A stretch of 35,340 nt of DNA from positions 1-35,340 of the forward strand of contig JAISMC010000002.1 of assembly GCA_031276965.1 (NCBI GenBank), given 5' to 3'. Shown piece after piece: positions 23,831-31,612 of this stretch. The number at the start of each line of letters is the position of its first letter. Position 1 is the stretch's first letter. The position numbers and the translations under genes are program-made. This DNA is from Treponema sp. (lineage in GTDB: Bacteria > Spirochaetota > Spirochaetia > Treponematales > Breznakiellaceae). The notes under the pieces were generated by a model. It was not told the origin of the DNA. It saw nothing but the letters and a program-made list of their open reading frames with translations, and did no database searches.

Positions 23831-26335
23831 ATGCGGATAGTTTGGGCGTTTGTGCTGGCAGCGGTGCTTGTTTTTTCCGGTTTTACGCAGGAATCCGGTG
23901 AATGGTACCAGGGTAAACCCATAAGGGACATTATTTTCAGCGGTCTAAGCCATGTAAAAAATTCCGAATTAAGAAACATCGTGGAGCCCTATCTGGGCCG
24001 GATATTCACCGACAATCTCTTTTTGGAAATCCAGGGCCGGATCTATGCCCTTGAGTACTTTGATCTTATTACTCCCGAGGTGGTGCCGGGGGAGGGAAAC
24101 GGCGTTATCCTCAAGTTCAATGTTCAGGAAAGGCCGACCATATCCCGGATAAACTTCACAGGCAACAACAAACTCCGCCGCGCCGAACTGCTTAACGCCA
24201 TCTCCTTAAAAGAAAGGGATATGGTAAATACCCTGAAACTGCAGGCTGATGAACAGGCGGTTATCAACAAGTACCTGGAAAAAGGGTTCCCCGACATTAA
24301 GGTCCGTTCCGATACCAGGCCCGCCGCCAATGCAACGGTAACGGTCAATTTTTATATAGATGAAGGGGATAAGATCACCATCGACGAATTCCGTTTCGAA
24401 GGGAATACGGTTTTTTCCAGCAGGGCCCTCCAAAGGGAGTTGACTTTGAAAAAGAGGAACCTCCTCCTCATCCGGGACGGGGCCTTCCAGGAGTCAAAGC
24501 TTATTGCCGACCGGGATGCCATTGCCCAGTATTACCGGGATCGGGGTTATATTGATGCGGAGGTAACCGATGTTATCCAGGATGTCCAGAAGGACAGCCG
24601 GGGCAACAACAATATGATCATCACCTTCAGAATTTACGAGGGGAGGGTATACAACTTCGGGGGGATAGAGTTTGAGGGGAACAGGATCTTTTCTACCGAA
24701 CAGCTCTCCAAGCTGATCCGCTCCAAGCAGGGGGAACTGGTAAACGCCCAGCGCCTGGAGGCCGACCTCCAGCGGGTGGCGGACCTCTACTACGAAAACG
24801 GCTATATCTTTAACACCATAGGCCGGGAAGAGCGGCGGGATACCGCCGGGGGGCTTATCTCCTACAAGGTAACCATCGTAGAGCGGGGCCGGGCCCATAT
24901 CGAACATATCATGGTCCGGGGAAACGAGAAGACCAAGGACAAGGTGATACTCCGGGAAATTCCCCTGGAACCGGGGGATGTTTTCTCCAAGACCAAAGTA
25001 ACGGAGGGCCTCCGCAACCTCTACAACCTGCAGTATTTTTCCAACGTAATCCCCGATACCCCTCCGGGAAGCACCGACAGCCTCATGGATCTGATCATTA
25101 CCGTGGAGGAACAGCCCACCACGGACATACAGTTCGGTCTTACCTTTTCCGGCACCTCCGATCCGGATACCTTTCCTATTGCGGGAATGATCAAGTGGAC
25201 GGACCGTAACTTTCTGGGTTACGGCAATCTGGTGGGCGCCGAGATAAACGCCTCCCCCGACAGTCAGCGGATTACCCTCCAGTATACCCAGCGGTGGATC
25301 TTCGGCCTTCCTCTGTCGGGGGGCTTCGATTTTACCGCCCAGCATAATACCCGGCTTGCGGCCATGGACAGCATTTTTCCCTACTTCAACGGAGATGAGG
25401 ATTATGCCTTTCCTGATGGTTTCATCTCTCGTGAAGAGTACGAGGACAGCAACAAGCTTCCCCCCGACGAGTTCCTGATGAAGTACGAGCAGTGGAGTCT
25501 TTCCCTGGGATTCTCCACGGGTTACCGTTTTTCAACCTTTCTGGGGACCCTCGGCGTCGGAGGCGGCGTCAGGACCGGTTTTGTCTTAAATCTCTACGAC
25601 GACGAATTATTCCGGCCCTTTGATCCCAATCTGCGGGAGAACAATAACTCCTGGATTCCTGCCAATTCAATCTCAACCAACGTATTTCTGGATCAGCGGG
25701 ATCTGTCCTACGATCCCTCCAAAGGCTATTACGCCATACAGCGGGTCGGTTTCTACGGACTCTTTCCCATAGAGCGGGAGCACTATATCAGGACCGATAC
25801 CAAGGCCGAATGGTTTTATACCCTCTTTGATCTGCCCCTTACGGATACCTATAATTTTAAATCCGTATTCGGAATACATTCGGGGGTATCCTTCATCTTT
25901 CCCGAAGCGGGGTATTCCTACGGAGATCCTCAATTTATCGAGGACGCCAATAAACTTGCGGTGGACGGTATGTTTGTAGGCCGGGGCTGGACGAATCAAC
26001 GGCTTAACCGGGGGCTTGCTCTTTGGGAAAATTGGGCGGAGGTCCGCTTTCCCCTGGTTCCGGGAATCATTGCCCTGGATTGGTTCTTTGACGCCGCGGC
26101 GGTCAAGAGCACCCCCGAAGATTTTTTTAACACCTTTACCATGAATGATATGTTCTTCAGCTTCGGAGCGGGCATCCGTTTTGCCATTCCCCAGTTTCCC
26201 TTCCGTTTTATCTTTGCCAAGGGTTTCCAGGTTTTGGACGGATCGGTAAAATGGAAGGATGGAAATATCTGGAAAAGTAATAAGTCGGGCTCGGGGGTTG
26301 ATTTTGTCATCTCCTTTGCCCTGTCCACTTATTAA
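23831..26335 (+). CDS. bamA: Outer membrane protein assembly factor BamA
   Basis: BamA is the central Omp85 barrel that inserts beta-barrel proteins into the outer membrane. ATG 23831 follows GGGAG at 5 nt. A signal peptide (VWAFVLAAVLVFSGFTQ) leads to five POTRA repeats over roughly residues 27-430, each with the typical strand-helix pattern and loop glycine (for example IIFSGLSHVKNSELRN near 37-52 and IMVRGNEKTKDKVILRE near 358-374). The 16-strand barrel fills residues about 435-834, with a VGRGWTNQRLNRG stretch near 715-727 in the position of the conserved VRGF/Y loop. The chain ends FVISFALSTY. The product is 834 residues, normal for the family. It is followed after 14 nt by skp. It corresponds in context to T. 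pallidum TP0326. Confidence 0.96.
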   Translation: MRIVWAFVLAAVLVFSGFTQESGEWYQGKPIRDIIFSGLSHVKNSELRNIVEPYLGRIFTDNLFLEIQGRIYALEYFDLITPEVVPGEGNGVILKFNVQERPTISRINFTGNNKLRRAELLNAISLKERDMVNTLKLQADEQAVINKYLEKGFPDIKVRSDTRPAANATVTVNFYIDEGDKITIDEFRFEGNTVFSSRALQRELTLKKRNLLLIRDGAFQESKLIADRDAIAQYYRDRGYIDAEVTDVIQDVQKDSRGNNNMIITFRIYEGRVYNFGGIEFEGNRIFSTEQLSKLIRSKQGELVNAQRLEADLQRVADLYYENGYIFNTIGREERRDTAGGLISYKVTIVERGRAHIEHIMVRGNEKTKDKVILREIPLEPGDVFSKTKVTEGLRNLYNLQYFSNVIPDTPPGSTDSLMDLIITVEEQPTTDIQFGLTFSGTSDPDTFPIAGMIKWTDRNFLGYGNLVGAEINASPDSQRITLQYTQRWIFGLPLSGGFDFTAQHNTRLAAMDSIFPYFNGDEDYAFPDGFISREEYEDSNKLPPDEFLMKYEQWSLSLGFSTGYRFSTFLGTLGVGGGVRTGFVLNLYDDELFRPFDPNLRENNNSWIPANSISTNVFLDQRDLSYDPSKGYYAIQRVGFYGLFPIEREHYIRTDTKAEWFYTLFDLPLTDTYNFKSVFGIHSGVSFIFPEAGYSYGDPQFIEDANKLAVDGMFVGRGWTNQRLNRGLALWENWAEVRFPLVPGIIALDWFFDAAAVKSTPEDFFNTFTMNDMFFSFGAGIRFAIPQFPFRFIFAKGFQVLDGSVKWKDGNIWKSNKSGSGVDFVISFALSTY

Positions 26336-26349
26336 CGAGGAGCAGAATT

Positions 26350-26874
26350 ATGAAAAGACTAGGGTTAAGCGCCGGTTTTTTGCTGTGCTTAGGCTTTTCC
26401 CTCTCCGCCCAGCAGATGACCCGTTTTGCGGTGGTGGATCTTTCCAGGGTGTACACCACCTTTTTCCGGGATTCCCGGGCGGTGCGGGAATTTGAGGAAC
26501 AGAGCGCCCGGGTCCAGGCCGAGATAAACCGCCTGAATGCGGAAATACAGGAGCTTAGGAGTAATCAGGTTAATGCGGAAACCCGGGGGGACCGGGAACA
26601 GTCCCTCCGGCTGCAGAATGAGATCTACCGGAAGTCCGAATTTCTCAGGGAGTACTTTCAGGTAAAAACCGCAGAATTGGAAGATAAAAAAAACAAACTT
26701 GCCCAGTCCAACTCTTTTCTTGAACAGGTAAACGATGAGATTCGGTATATTGCCGAAAGTGAAGGATACAGTATGATCCTGAAAAAGGATAATACCGGTA
26801 TAGTATGGTACAGCGCCACCGTGGACATCACTGACAAGGTTATACAGAATTTGAGGGCTAAAGCCGGGCGCTGA
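26350..26874 (+). CDS. skp: Periplasmic chaperone Skp/OmpH
   Basis: Skp is a trimeric periplasmic chaperone that carries unfolded outer-membrane proteins to the BAM complex. ATG 26350 follows GAGGAG at about 8 nt. The 174-residue product has a signal peptide (GFLLCLGFSLSAQ), then the short strand FAVVDLSRVYTTF that starts the body domain. A long coiled-coil tentacle runs from about residue 45 to 125, rich in Glu, Arg and Gln, and a closing segment SEGYSMILKKDN with DITDKVIQNL completes the body, as in the OmpH family. It sits between bamA and mutS, so the chaperone and its receptor are made together. The stop is 11 nt before the mutS start. Confidence 0.93.
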   Translation: MKRLGLSAGFLLCLGFSLSAQQMTRFAVVDLSRVYTTFFRDSRAVREFEEQSARVQAEINRLNAEIQELRSNQVNAETRGDREQSLRLQNEIYRKSEFLREYFQVKTAELEDKKNKLAQSNSFLEQVNDEIRYIAESEGYSMILKKDNTGIVWYSATVDITDKVIQNLRAKAGR

Positions 26875-26885
26875 TCGGAGCGGCC

Positions 26886-29558
26886 TTGAAAGATCAAGCG
26901 AGCCCTATGCTGGTTCAGTATAGGCGGATAAAAAAAGAGCATCAGGGGGATGTTCTCTTTTTCCGTTTGGGTGATTTCTACGAAATGTTTTCCGACGACG
27001 CCCTGGAAGTTTCCGCCCTGCTCAACCTTACTCTTACCAGCCGTAATGGTCTTCCCATGTGCGGCATCCCCTATCACGCCGTCCGTTCCTATATTGCCCG
27101 CCTTCTAAAACTGGGAAAAAAAGTCGCCATCTGTGAACAGCTTGCCGAACCGGGCAGGGGTAAATTGATGAAACGGGAGGTGGTAGAGGTTATCACCCCG
27201 GGTACCACCGTGGACGAGGACTACCTTGATAAGGGAAGTTCCAACTATCTGGGGGCCCTTTCTGCGGCTGGTTCCGCCAAGGAACCCCTCATTTCCTTTG
27301 CCTATATTGATCTTTCCACCGGAGACTTCTATGCCACTTCCTTCTCCACCTCCGGTGCGGCGGAGAAGCTCCGCCAGGAGCTTGAACGGCTTCAGCTTAG
27401 GGAACTGGTATTGCAGGAATCCCTGATCGAGGAACGGCAGGATCTGGCCCGGGCTATATTTGATCATCCCGCCATTGTGGTAAACCGCTGGGCGGACTGG
27501 CTCTTCGATCCGGGCCGGGGCATGGAACGGCTGATAAAACAATTCGGTACGGTTAATTTGAAGGGCTTCGGCCTGGACGAAACCGGGGCGGAGATCCTTG
27601 CCGCGGGAGCTCTCCTGGATTATCTGGACGATACCGCCAAGAGCTTCCTTCCCCATGTGCGTTCCATTATCCTCTATGGTGATGATGAATATGTGGGCAT
27701 TGATGAGTCCTCCCAGCGTAACCTGGAACTGATCCGTAACCTCCGGGATATGGAGGGACATTTCTCCCTTCTTGAAATCATGGACGAAACCAGGACCGCC
27801 ATGGGCCGCCGGCTTTTGAAGTGGCGTATCCTCCATCCTCTGCGGCAGATGGCGGCCATTAACAAACGGCTCGATATGGTGGAAAGCCTTTACCGGGATC
27901 AGAGCCGGCTTGCGTCGATCCGGGAGCTTTTGGGCAAGACCCCGGATCTGGAGCGGCTCTGTTCCCGGCTTGCCATGGACCGGGCCCACGGCAAGGATAT
28001 GTACTCGATAAAGAACGGCCTCTCCTCCTGCGGCGCCCTCAAGGAACTTTGCGGGGAACTGAACCTTGATTTTGAATCCTCCGTCTCTTTTTCGGATAAC
28101 GGAGCCTTTGACCGGCTTATGAAACTTCGGGATCTTTTGGAACGGGGGCTTTGCGAGGATCCTTCCACGCTGCTCACCGAGGGTAATCTGATCCGGGCCG
28201 GATACAGCATGGAACTTGACAAGCTGCGGAGCCTCAAGGATAACGGCCGGAAGCTGCTGGAGGATTATCTTGAGGAAGAGCGGACCGCCACGGGAATCCC
28301 CAGCCTCAAGATACGGTACAACCGGCTCATCGGCTATTTTTTCGAAGTAACCAAGGCGAACCTCTCCAAGGTGCCCGCCTATTTTATCCGGCGTCAGGGT
28401 ATCGTTACGGGGGAACGCTTTACTACGGACCGCCTCGCCGGTCTTGAGTCGGATATCAACGGAGCTTCGGACAAGATCGTGGAATTGGAGCGGGAGCTTT
28501 TTATCGTAATCCGGGGTAAGGCGAAGGAGCTTATCCCGGAACTTTCCGCCGCGGCCCGGCGTACCGCCGAACTGGATGTTGCCCAGTCCCTGGCCCGGGC
28601 CTCCACCATCCGGGGCTGGACGCGGCCCGGGATAGATACGGGAAAGCAGATCCGTATTACCGAAGGCCGTCATCCCGTGGTGGAGGCCCACCTTAACCGG
28701 GGAGAATTCATCCCCAACGACTGTATCCTTGACGGGGAAGGCCCTGCTTTTGCCCTGATCACAGGTCCCAACATGGCGGGTAAATCAACCTATCTCCGCC
28801 AGGCGGCGCTGATAGCCATTATGGCCCAGGCGGGGAGTTTTGTTCCCGCCCTGGAGGCGTCCGTAGGCATGGTGGACCGCATCTACTGCCGGGTGGGGGC
28901 TTCGGACAATCTGGCCCGGGGAGAATCAACCTTTTTGGTGGAAATGAACGAAACCGCCCACATTCTCAGGACCGCTACGGATAGGAGCCTGGTGATTATG
29001 GACGAGGTGGGCCGGGGAACCGGAACCAAGGACGGCCTCTCCATCGCCTGGGCGGTGTGCGAGGAACTGTTGAACCATGTTAGATGCCGGACCCTTTTTG
29101 CCACCCACTATTATGAGCTGTCAAAGATTTCCCACCCCCGTATGGTTAACCGTTCCATGGAGGTACTGGACCGGGGCGGGGAAATTATCTTCCTGCGCAA
29201 GTTGAAGGAAGGCCCCACGGCGGAATCCTACGGCCTCCACGTAGCCCGTCTGGCGGGACTGCCGGAACGGGTTCTGATCCGGGCGGCTCAGATTATGAAC
29301 AATATGTGGGATGGGAGCCGGATCCTGGCCGGAGAACAGAGAATGGTGGAGGCTGCCGGGAAGGAGGGGCCGGAGCCGGAGGATCACCGGATCCGCCGGC
29401 TAGTCCGGGATCTTAAACAGCTTGATGTTGAGCGGATAAGCCCCTTGGAGGCGCTTAACCGTATTCATGCCTGGAAGGGGATCTTCGCTTCGGCAATGTC
29501 CTCTCCTAAAGCTTCCCCCAGAAAGGAATCCGTGATTTTGCCGGAACTTCCCTTTTAA
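26886..29558 (+). CDS. mutS: DNA mismatch repair protein MutS
   Basis: MutS recognises mismatches and small loops in DNA and, with ATP, recruits MutL. The start is TTG 26886 with GGAG five bases upstream; no ATG precedes the family's conserved N-terminus. Domain I has the mismatch-wedge motif GDFYEMF (F-x-E, near residues 33-39) and GIPYHA. The connector, core and clamp domains follow normally. The ATPase holds Walker A GPNMAGKST near 628-636, then RGESTFLVEM, Walker B DEVGRGTGT near 705-713 and ATHYYEL. The length of 890 residues is normal. It is the last gene of the tamB-bamA-skp-mutS run. A weak CCCGCC/GGCGGG pairing after the TAA is the only sign of a terminator. Confidence 0.97.
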   Translation: MKDQASPMLVQYRRIKKEHQGDVLFFRLGDFYEMFSDDALEVSALLNLTLTSRNGLPMCGIPYHAVRSYIARLLKLGKKVAICEQLAEPGRGKLMKREVVEVITPGTTVDEDYLDKGSSNYLGALSAAGSAKEPLISFAYIDLSTGDFYATSFSTSGAAEKLRQELERLQLRELVLQESLIEERQDLARAIFDHPAIVVNRWADWLFDPGRGMERLIKQFGTVNLKGFGLDETGAEILAAGALLDYLDDTAKSFLPHVRSIILYGDDEYVGIDESSQRNLELIRNLRDMEGHFSLLEIMDETRTAMGRRLLKWRILHPLRQMAAINKRLDMVESLYRDQSRLASIRELLGKTPDLERLCSRLAMDRAHGKDMYSIKNGLSSCGALKELCGELNLDFESSVSFSDNGAFDRLMKLRDLLERGLCEDPSTLLTEGNLIRAGYSMELDKLRSLKDNGRKLLEDYLEEERTATGIPSLKIRYNRLIGYFFEVTKANLSKVPAYFIRRQGIVTGERFTTDRLAGLESDINGASDKIVELERELFIVIRGKAKELIPELSAAARRTAELDVAQSLARASTIRGWTRPGIDTGKQIRITEGRHPVVEAHLNRGEFIPNDCILDGEGPAFALITGPNMAGKSTYLRQAALIAIMAQAGSFVPALEASVGMVDRIYCRVGASDNLARGESTFLVEMNETAHILRTATDRSLVIMDEVGRGTGTKDGLSIAWAVCEELLNHVRCRTLFATHYYELSKISHPRMVNRSMEVLDRGGEIIFLRKLKEGPTAESYGLHVARLAGLPERVLIRAAQIMNNMWDGSRILAGEQRMVEAAGKEGPEPEDHRIRRLVRDLKQLDVERISPLEALNRIHAWKGIFASAMSSPKASPRKESVILPELPF

Positions 29559-29573
29559 TCCCGCCGTTCCGGT

Positions 29574-30158
29574 TTACCCGGCTAATATGGCGGGGAGGTT
29601 TTCGTCAAAGATGGTACCGCCCCCCTGGATGTATTCAAGCAGCCGCTGCCTGCACCGGGCATATTCGCCGAAGAGGGACCTCGCCTTCTCAACGTCGCTG
29701 TAGACCTTCCACATGCCGCAGAGTTTGCAGCGGGCCCCCCGGTGGCGGATAAAACCCAGTACGTCCTCCGGGGGGTATCCCAGGAAAAATCCAATCTCGT
29801 GGGGGAATTTTTCGCTCTCTCTGAACCGCTTGGCCAGGTGGCGGAGCTGTACGGCCAAACCGGCGTATGTCCATGCGGATCCTTCAGCGGCATCCCCCGG
29901 CGGAAGGAGAAACCCGGTTCTCCCGGGATATCCCAAACTGCGCAGGGTCTTGCGTACCGCCGCATTTTCCAATACGGGGGCCAGCAGATTGGGCCGGTAT
30001 GCGAAGATTACCGCGCCCCCGCCGCGGTTAGGCAGTACGGAGAAGTTCATGCTGTGTAAAGACAGGCAGGATGTATGTTCATCCCACCACAGCGGCCGGA
30101 CAAATAGTGCGGCCGGTTTTTTCCCCAACAAGACCGGGGCGCAGTGTCTTGCCATCAA
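29574..30158 (-). CDS. DUF3793 family protein
   Basis: The product contains the DUF3793 signature. ARHCAPVLLGKKPAALF is at the N-terminus; HEIGFFLGYPPEDVLGFI lies near residues 119-136, then CKLCGMWKVYSD near 145-156. The cysteines and Trp-Lys-Val-Tyr are family features. The family occurs mainly in anaerobes, as I recall often beside flavodoxin or iron-uptake genes; its chemistry is unknown. Canonical starts are TTG 30158 or ATG 30155, but neither has a ribosome binding site. The frame continues upstream as KPFETLMARHC, which fits the family start better. It begins at an ATA codon (30176) eight bases after a perfect GGAGG, so the real start may be ATA. The gene is divergent from the flavodoxin gene and shares an operator-like site with it. 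Confidence 0.85.
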   Translation of the reverse strand: MMARHCAPVLLGKKPAALFVRPLWWDEHTSCLSLHSMNFSVLPNRGGGAVIFAYRPNLLAPVLENAAVRKTLRSLGYPGRTGFLLPPGDAAEGSAWTYAGLAVQLRHLAKRFRESEKFPHEIGFFLGYPPEDVLGFIRHRGARCKLCGMWKVYSDVEKARSLFGEYARCRQRLLEYIQGGGTIFDENLPAILAG

Positions 30159-30205
30159 TGTTTCAAACGGCTTTATCGCAGAGTCCTCCGAAGATCTGTA
30201 TGTAT

Positions 30206-30239
30206 GTTATCATATTCTAACATTATGCCGGTATGTCAA
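30206..30239 (-). promoter_or_regulatory. Promoter and operator-like site of the DUF3793 gene
   Basis: On minus, a perfect TTGACA (30239 to 30234) is followed by TATGAT (30214 to 30209), spacing 19. The -10 lies within GTTA-N8-TAAC (30206-30221). The same 16-bp arrangement covers the -10 box of the flavodoxin promoter at 30439-30454, and the inner bases are similar (TATG in both). Confidence 0.6.
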
Positions 30240-30249
30240 GCAAATTAAG

Positions 30250-30269
30250 AAAAATTTGTACAAATTTTT
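30250..30269. promoter_or_regulatory. Perfect 20-bp palindrome upstream of the DUF3793 promoter
   Basis: AAAAATTTGTACAAATTTTT is its own reverse complement. It begins 10 bp beyond the -35 box of the DUF3793 promoter, so it could be an activator site or UP-like element, or a terminator-like stem if transcribed. Confidence 0.5.
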
Positions 30270-30425
30270 GCCGTCCCGGGAGAAATCCCCGTTTCGGAGA
30301 TGCGGAATATATCGGAACGGTCCGGAAATTTTGATTGGAGGGCCGGGTCCATACCCGTCCTTCAGGGCGGGGAGAGCCATTTTAGAATAAATTCCGCAAT
30401 TTTTTAAATTTTTTTGAAAATGCTA
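30270..30425. other. Rest of the DUF3793-flavodoxin intergenic region
   Basis: The whole space between the two genes is about 320 bp. This part carries no gene. It holds the GC-rich stem-loop at 30345-30380 and, at 30400-30418, an A/T tract just upstream of the flavodoxin -35 box that could act as an UP element. Confidence 0.5.
30345..30380. repeat. GC-rich stem-loop shared with 9767-9803
   Basis: CCCGTCC-TTCA-GGGCGGG makes a 7-bp stem with one G-T pair. The flanks GGGTCCAT and CCAT are the same as in the copy at 9767-9803. The CCCGTCC-TTCA-GGGCGGGG shape is reminiscent of IS200/IS605-type right-end hairpins, but no transposase remains. Confidence 0.5.
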
Positions 30426-30454
30426 TTGACATTAATGTGTTAGTTATGTATAAC
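30426..30454 (+). promoter_or_regulatory. Promoter and operator-like site of the flavodoxin gene
   Basis: A perfect TTGACA (30426-30431), 17 bp and TATAAC (30449-30454) form the strongest promoter in the window. GTTA-N8-TAAC (30439-30454) overlaps the -10, and inside it AGTTAT-GT-ATAACT is a further inverted repeat. A repressor bound here would block RNA polymerase. Confidence 0.75.
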
Positions 30455-30497
30455 TATATGTGATACTAAGCTAACAAATTTCGATAAGGTGATGGGT

Positions 30498-30926
30498 ATG
30501 AAAAAAGTAGTGATTTCCTATTGGAGCGGTACCGGGAATACGGAGACCATGGCAAAGCAGCTTGCCCAGGGGGTAAGCGATGCAGGCGGAGAAGCCGTAT
30601 TAAAACCGGCGGCGGAAACAACGCCTGATCTGGTTAAAGAAGCCGCAGCCCTTGCTTTTGGCTGTCCCGCCATGGGCGCGGAGGTGCTTGAGGAAGAAAC
30701 AATGGAACCATTTATAAGCCGTTTGGGGCAGGCCGAAGTCGGCGGTAAGCCTTTGGGGCTTTTCGGTTCCTATGACTGGGGAGATGGACAATGGATGAGG
30801 GATTGGGTAGAACGAATGAAAAAGCTGGGCGCCAATGTTGACGGTGAGGGAATTATTGCCCAGCTTGAACCCAGTGAGTCATCCCTTTCCCAGTGTTACG
30901 AACTTGGTAAACGGCTTGCCGTTTAG
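30498..30926 (+). CDS. Flavodoxin
   Basis: The 142-residue product is a short-chain flavodoxin, a cytoplasmic FMN-binding electron carrier that can replace ferredoxin. The start is ATG 30498, with AAGG eight bases upstream; the ATG at 30492 is too close to that site. The FMN phosphate loop SYWSGTGNTETMA lies at residues 7-19. The FMN-stacking loops follow at GCPAMGAEVLEE near 53-64 and LFGSYDWGDGQWMRDW near 86-101. It has its own promoter and terminator. Its divergence from DUF3793 with a shared operator-like site suggests joint control, perhaps by iron or redox state. Base composition is somewhat lower in GC than the neighbouring genes, which hints at acquisition. Confidence 0.93.
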   Translation: MKKVVISYWSGTGNTETMAKQLAQGVSDAGGEAVLKPAAETTPDLVKEAAALAFGCPAMGAEVLEEETMEPFISRLGQAEVGGKPLGLFGSYDWGDGQWMRDWVERMKKLGANVDGEGIIAQLEPSESSLSQCYELGKRLAV

Positions 30927-31012
30927 GTTAATGGAATTTGCCGCAACCTCTCTCGGCGGATTCAATAGACTGTTGGATTAAACCCATATTCAACAGTGTT
31001 CTCCATGCATTA

Positions 31013-31065
31013 CCGGAGGCGTTGCGTCGTTAAATTATATTGCGATTCGGCGTCTCCGGTTTTTT
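31013..31065 (+). terminator. Terminator after the flavodoxin gene
   Basis: CCGGAGGCG (31013-31021) pairs with CGTCTCCGG (31051-31059), with one G-T pair, and is followed directly by six T residues. The loop is long (29 nt), so folding would be slower than usual. Confidence 0.6.
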
Positions 31066-31087
31066 AGTTAAAGGGGCGGATGGCAGA

Positions 31088-31133
31088 AACAATGGACTTG
31101 TACCGGACTAAAGTCCGGTACAAGTCCATTGTT
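31088..31133. repeat. Perfect palindrome with 22-bp arms
   Basis: The arm at 31088-31109 (AACAATGGACTTGTACC then GGACT) is matched exactly in reverse complement at 31112-31133, with only AA between. A T-rich tail follows. It is longer and more perfect than needed for a terminator and may be a miniature mobile element or protein-binding palindrome. Confidence 0.75.
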
Positions 31134-31222
31134 GTTTTTAACGGCTGTTGGTGGATCTTCGGTTCGGCGGAAAACTGAAGTTTCCGGACAACTTCGATAT
31201 CCGAAGTCCCCGCGGCGGAATC

Positions 31223-31558
31223 ATGAAAACTGAAAAATATAAACATGGCTCCGTTCCCCGCAGGACCGGCATGGCCCGGCTTTGGGAACTGGCGCTGCGG
31301 AAGAACGCCCCGGTCCTCGCATCCTGCGCGCTTGCGGTACTGAATACCGCGGCGTCGTTTACGCCCTTTATCGCCGTCTACCGCCTTATCCGCGAGCTGG
31401 CGGGCCATGCCGCCGGCCTGGGGAGGCTGGATGCGGCGTACATGATCCGCCCCGGCTGGTTTGCTGCCTGCGTCGCGCTGGTAAAGGCCGGCGGCCGCTA
31501 CAGCCGCATGTGGGAGCAGTACGCCGGGACGATGAACTGGGGGATAGGCGGCGCGTAA
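31223..31558 (+). pseudogene. ABC exporter remnant: N-terminal membrane segment joined to C-terminal ATPase tail
   Basis: The frame from ATG 31223 encodes 111 residues. Residues about 16-70 (LWELALRKNAPVLASC, then LNTAASFTPFIAVYRLIREL) are the first two membrane segments of a fused ABC exporter. Residues about 85-111 (VALVKAGGRYSRMWEQY, then GTMNWGIGG) look like the extreme C-terminus of such an exporter, after the ATPase domain. Everything between, several hundred residues including Walker A, signature and Walker B, is missing, yet the frame is kept. It is best explained by a large in-frame internal deletion. The ribosome binding site is weak. A tiny membrane peptide could still be made, but it cannot transport by itself. 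Confidence 0.65.
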
Positions 31559-31612
31559 AGGACGGCGGAATTAATCCCCCGTAAAGTATTCGCAGGCCCC
31601 GGGGGACGCGGC

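Noticed and set aside
27105-28691. 528-codon open frame on the minus strand
   Set aside because: It lies wholly inside mutS on the opposite strand. The long open frame follows from the GC-rich codon use of mutS; its translation has no recognisable domain.
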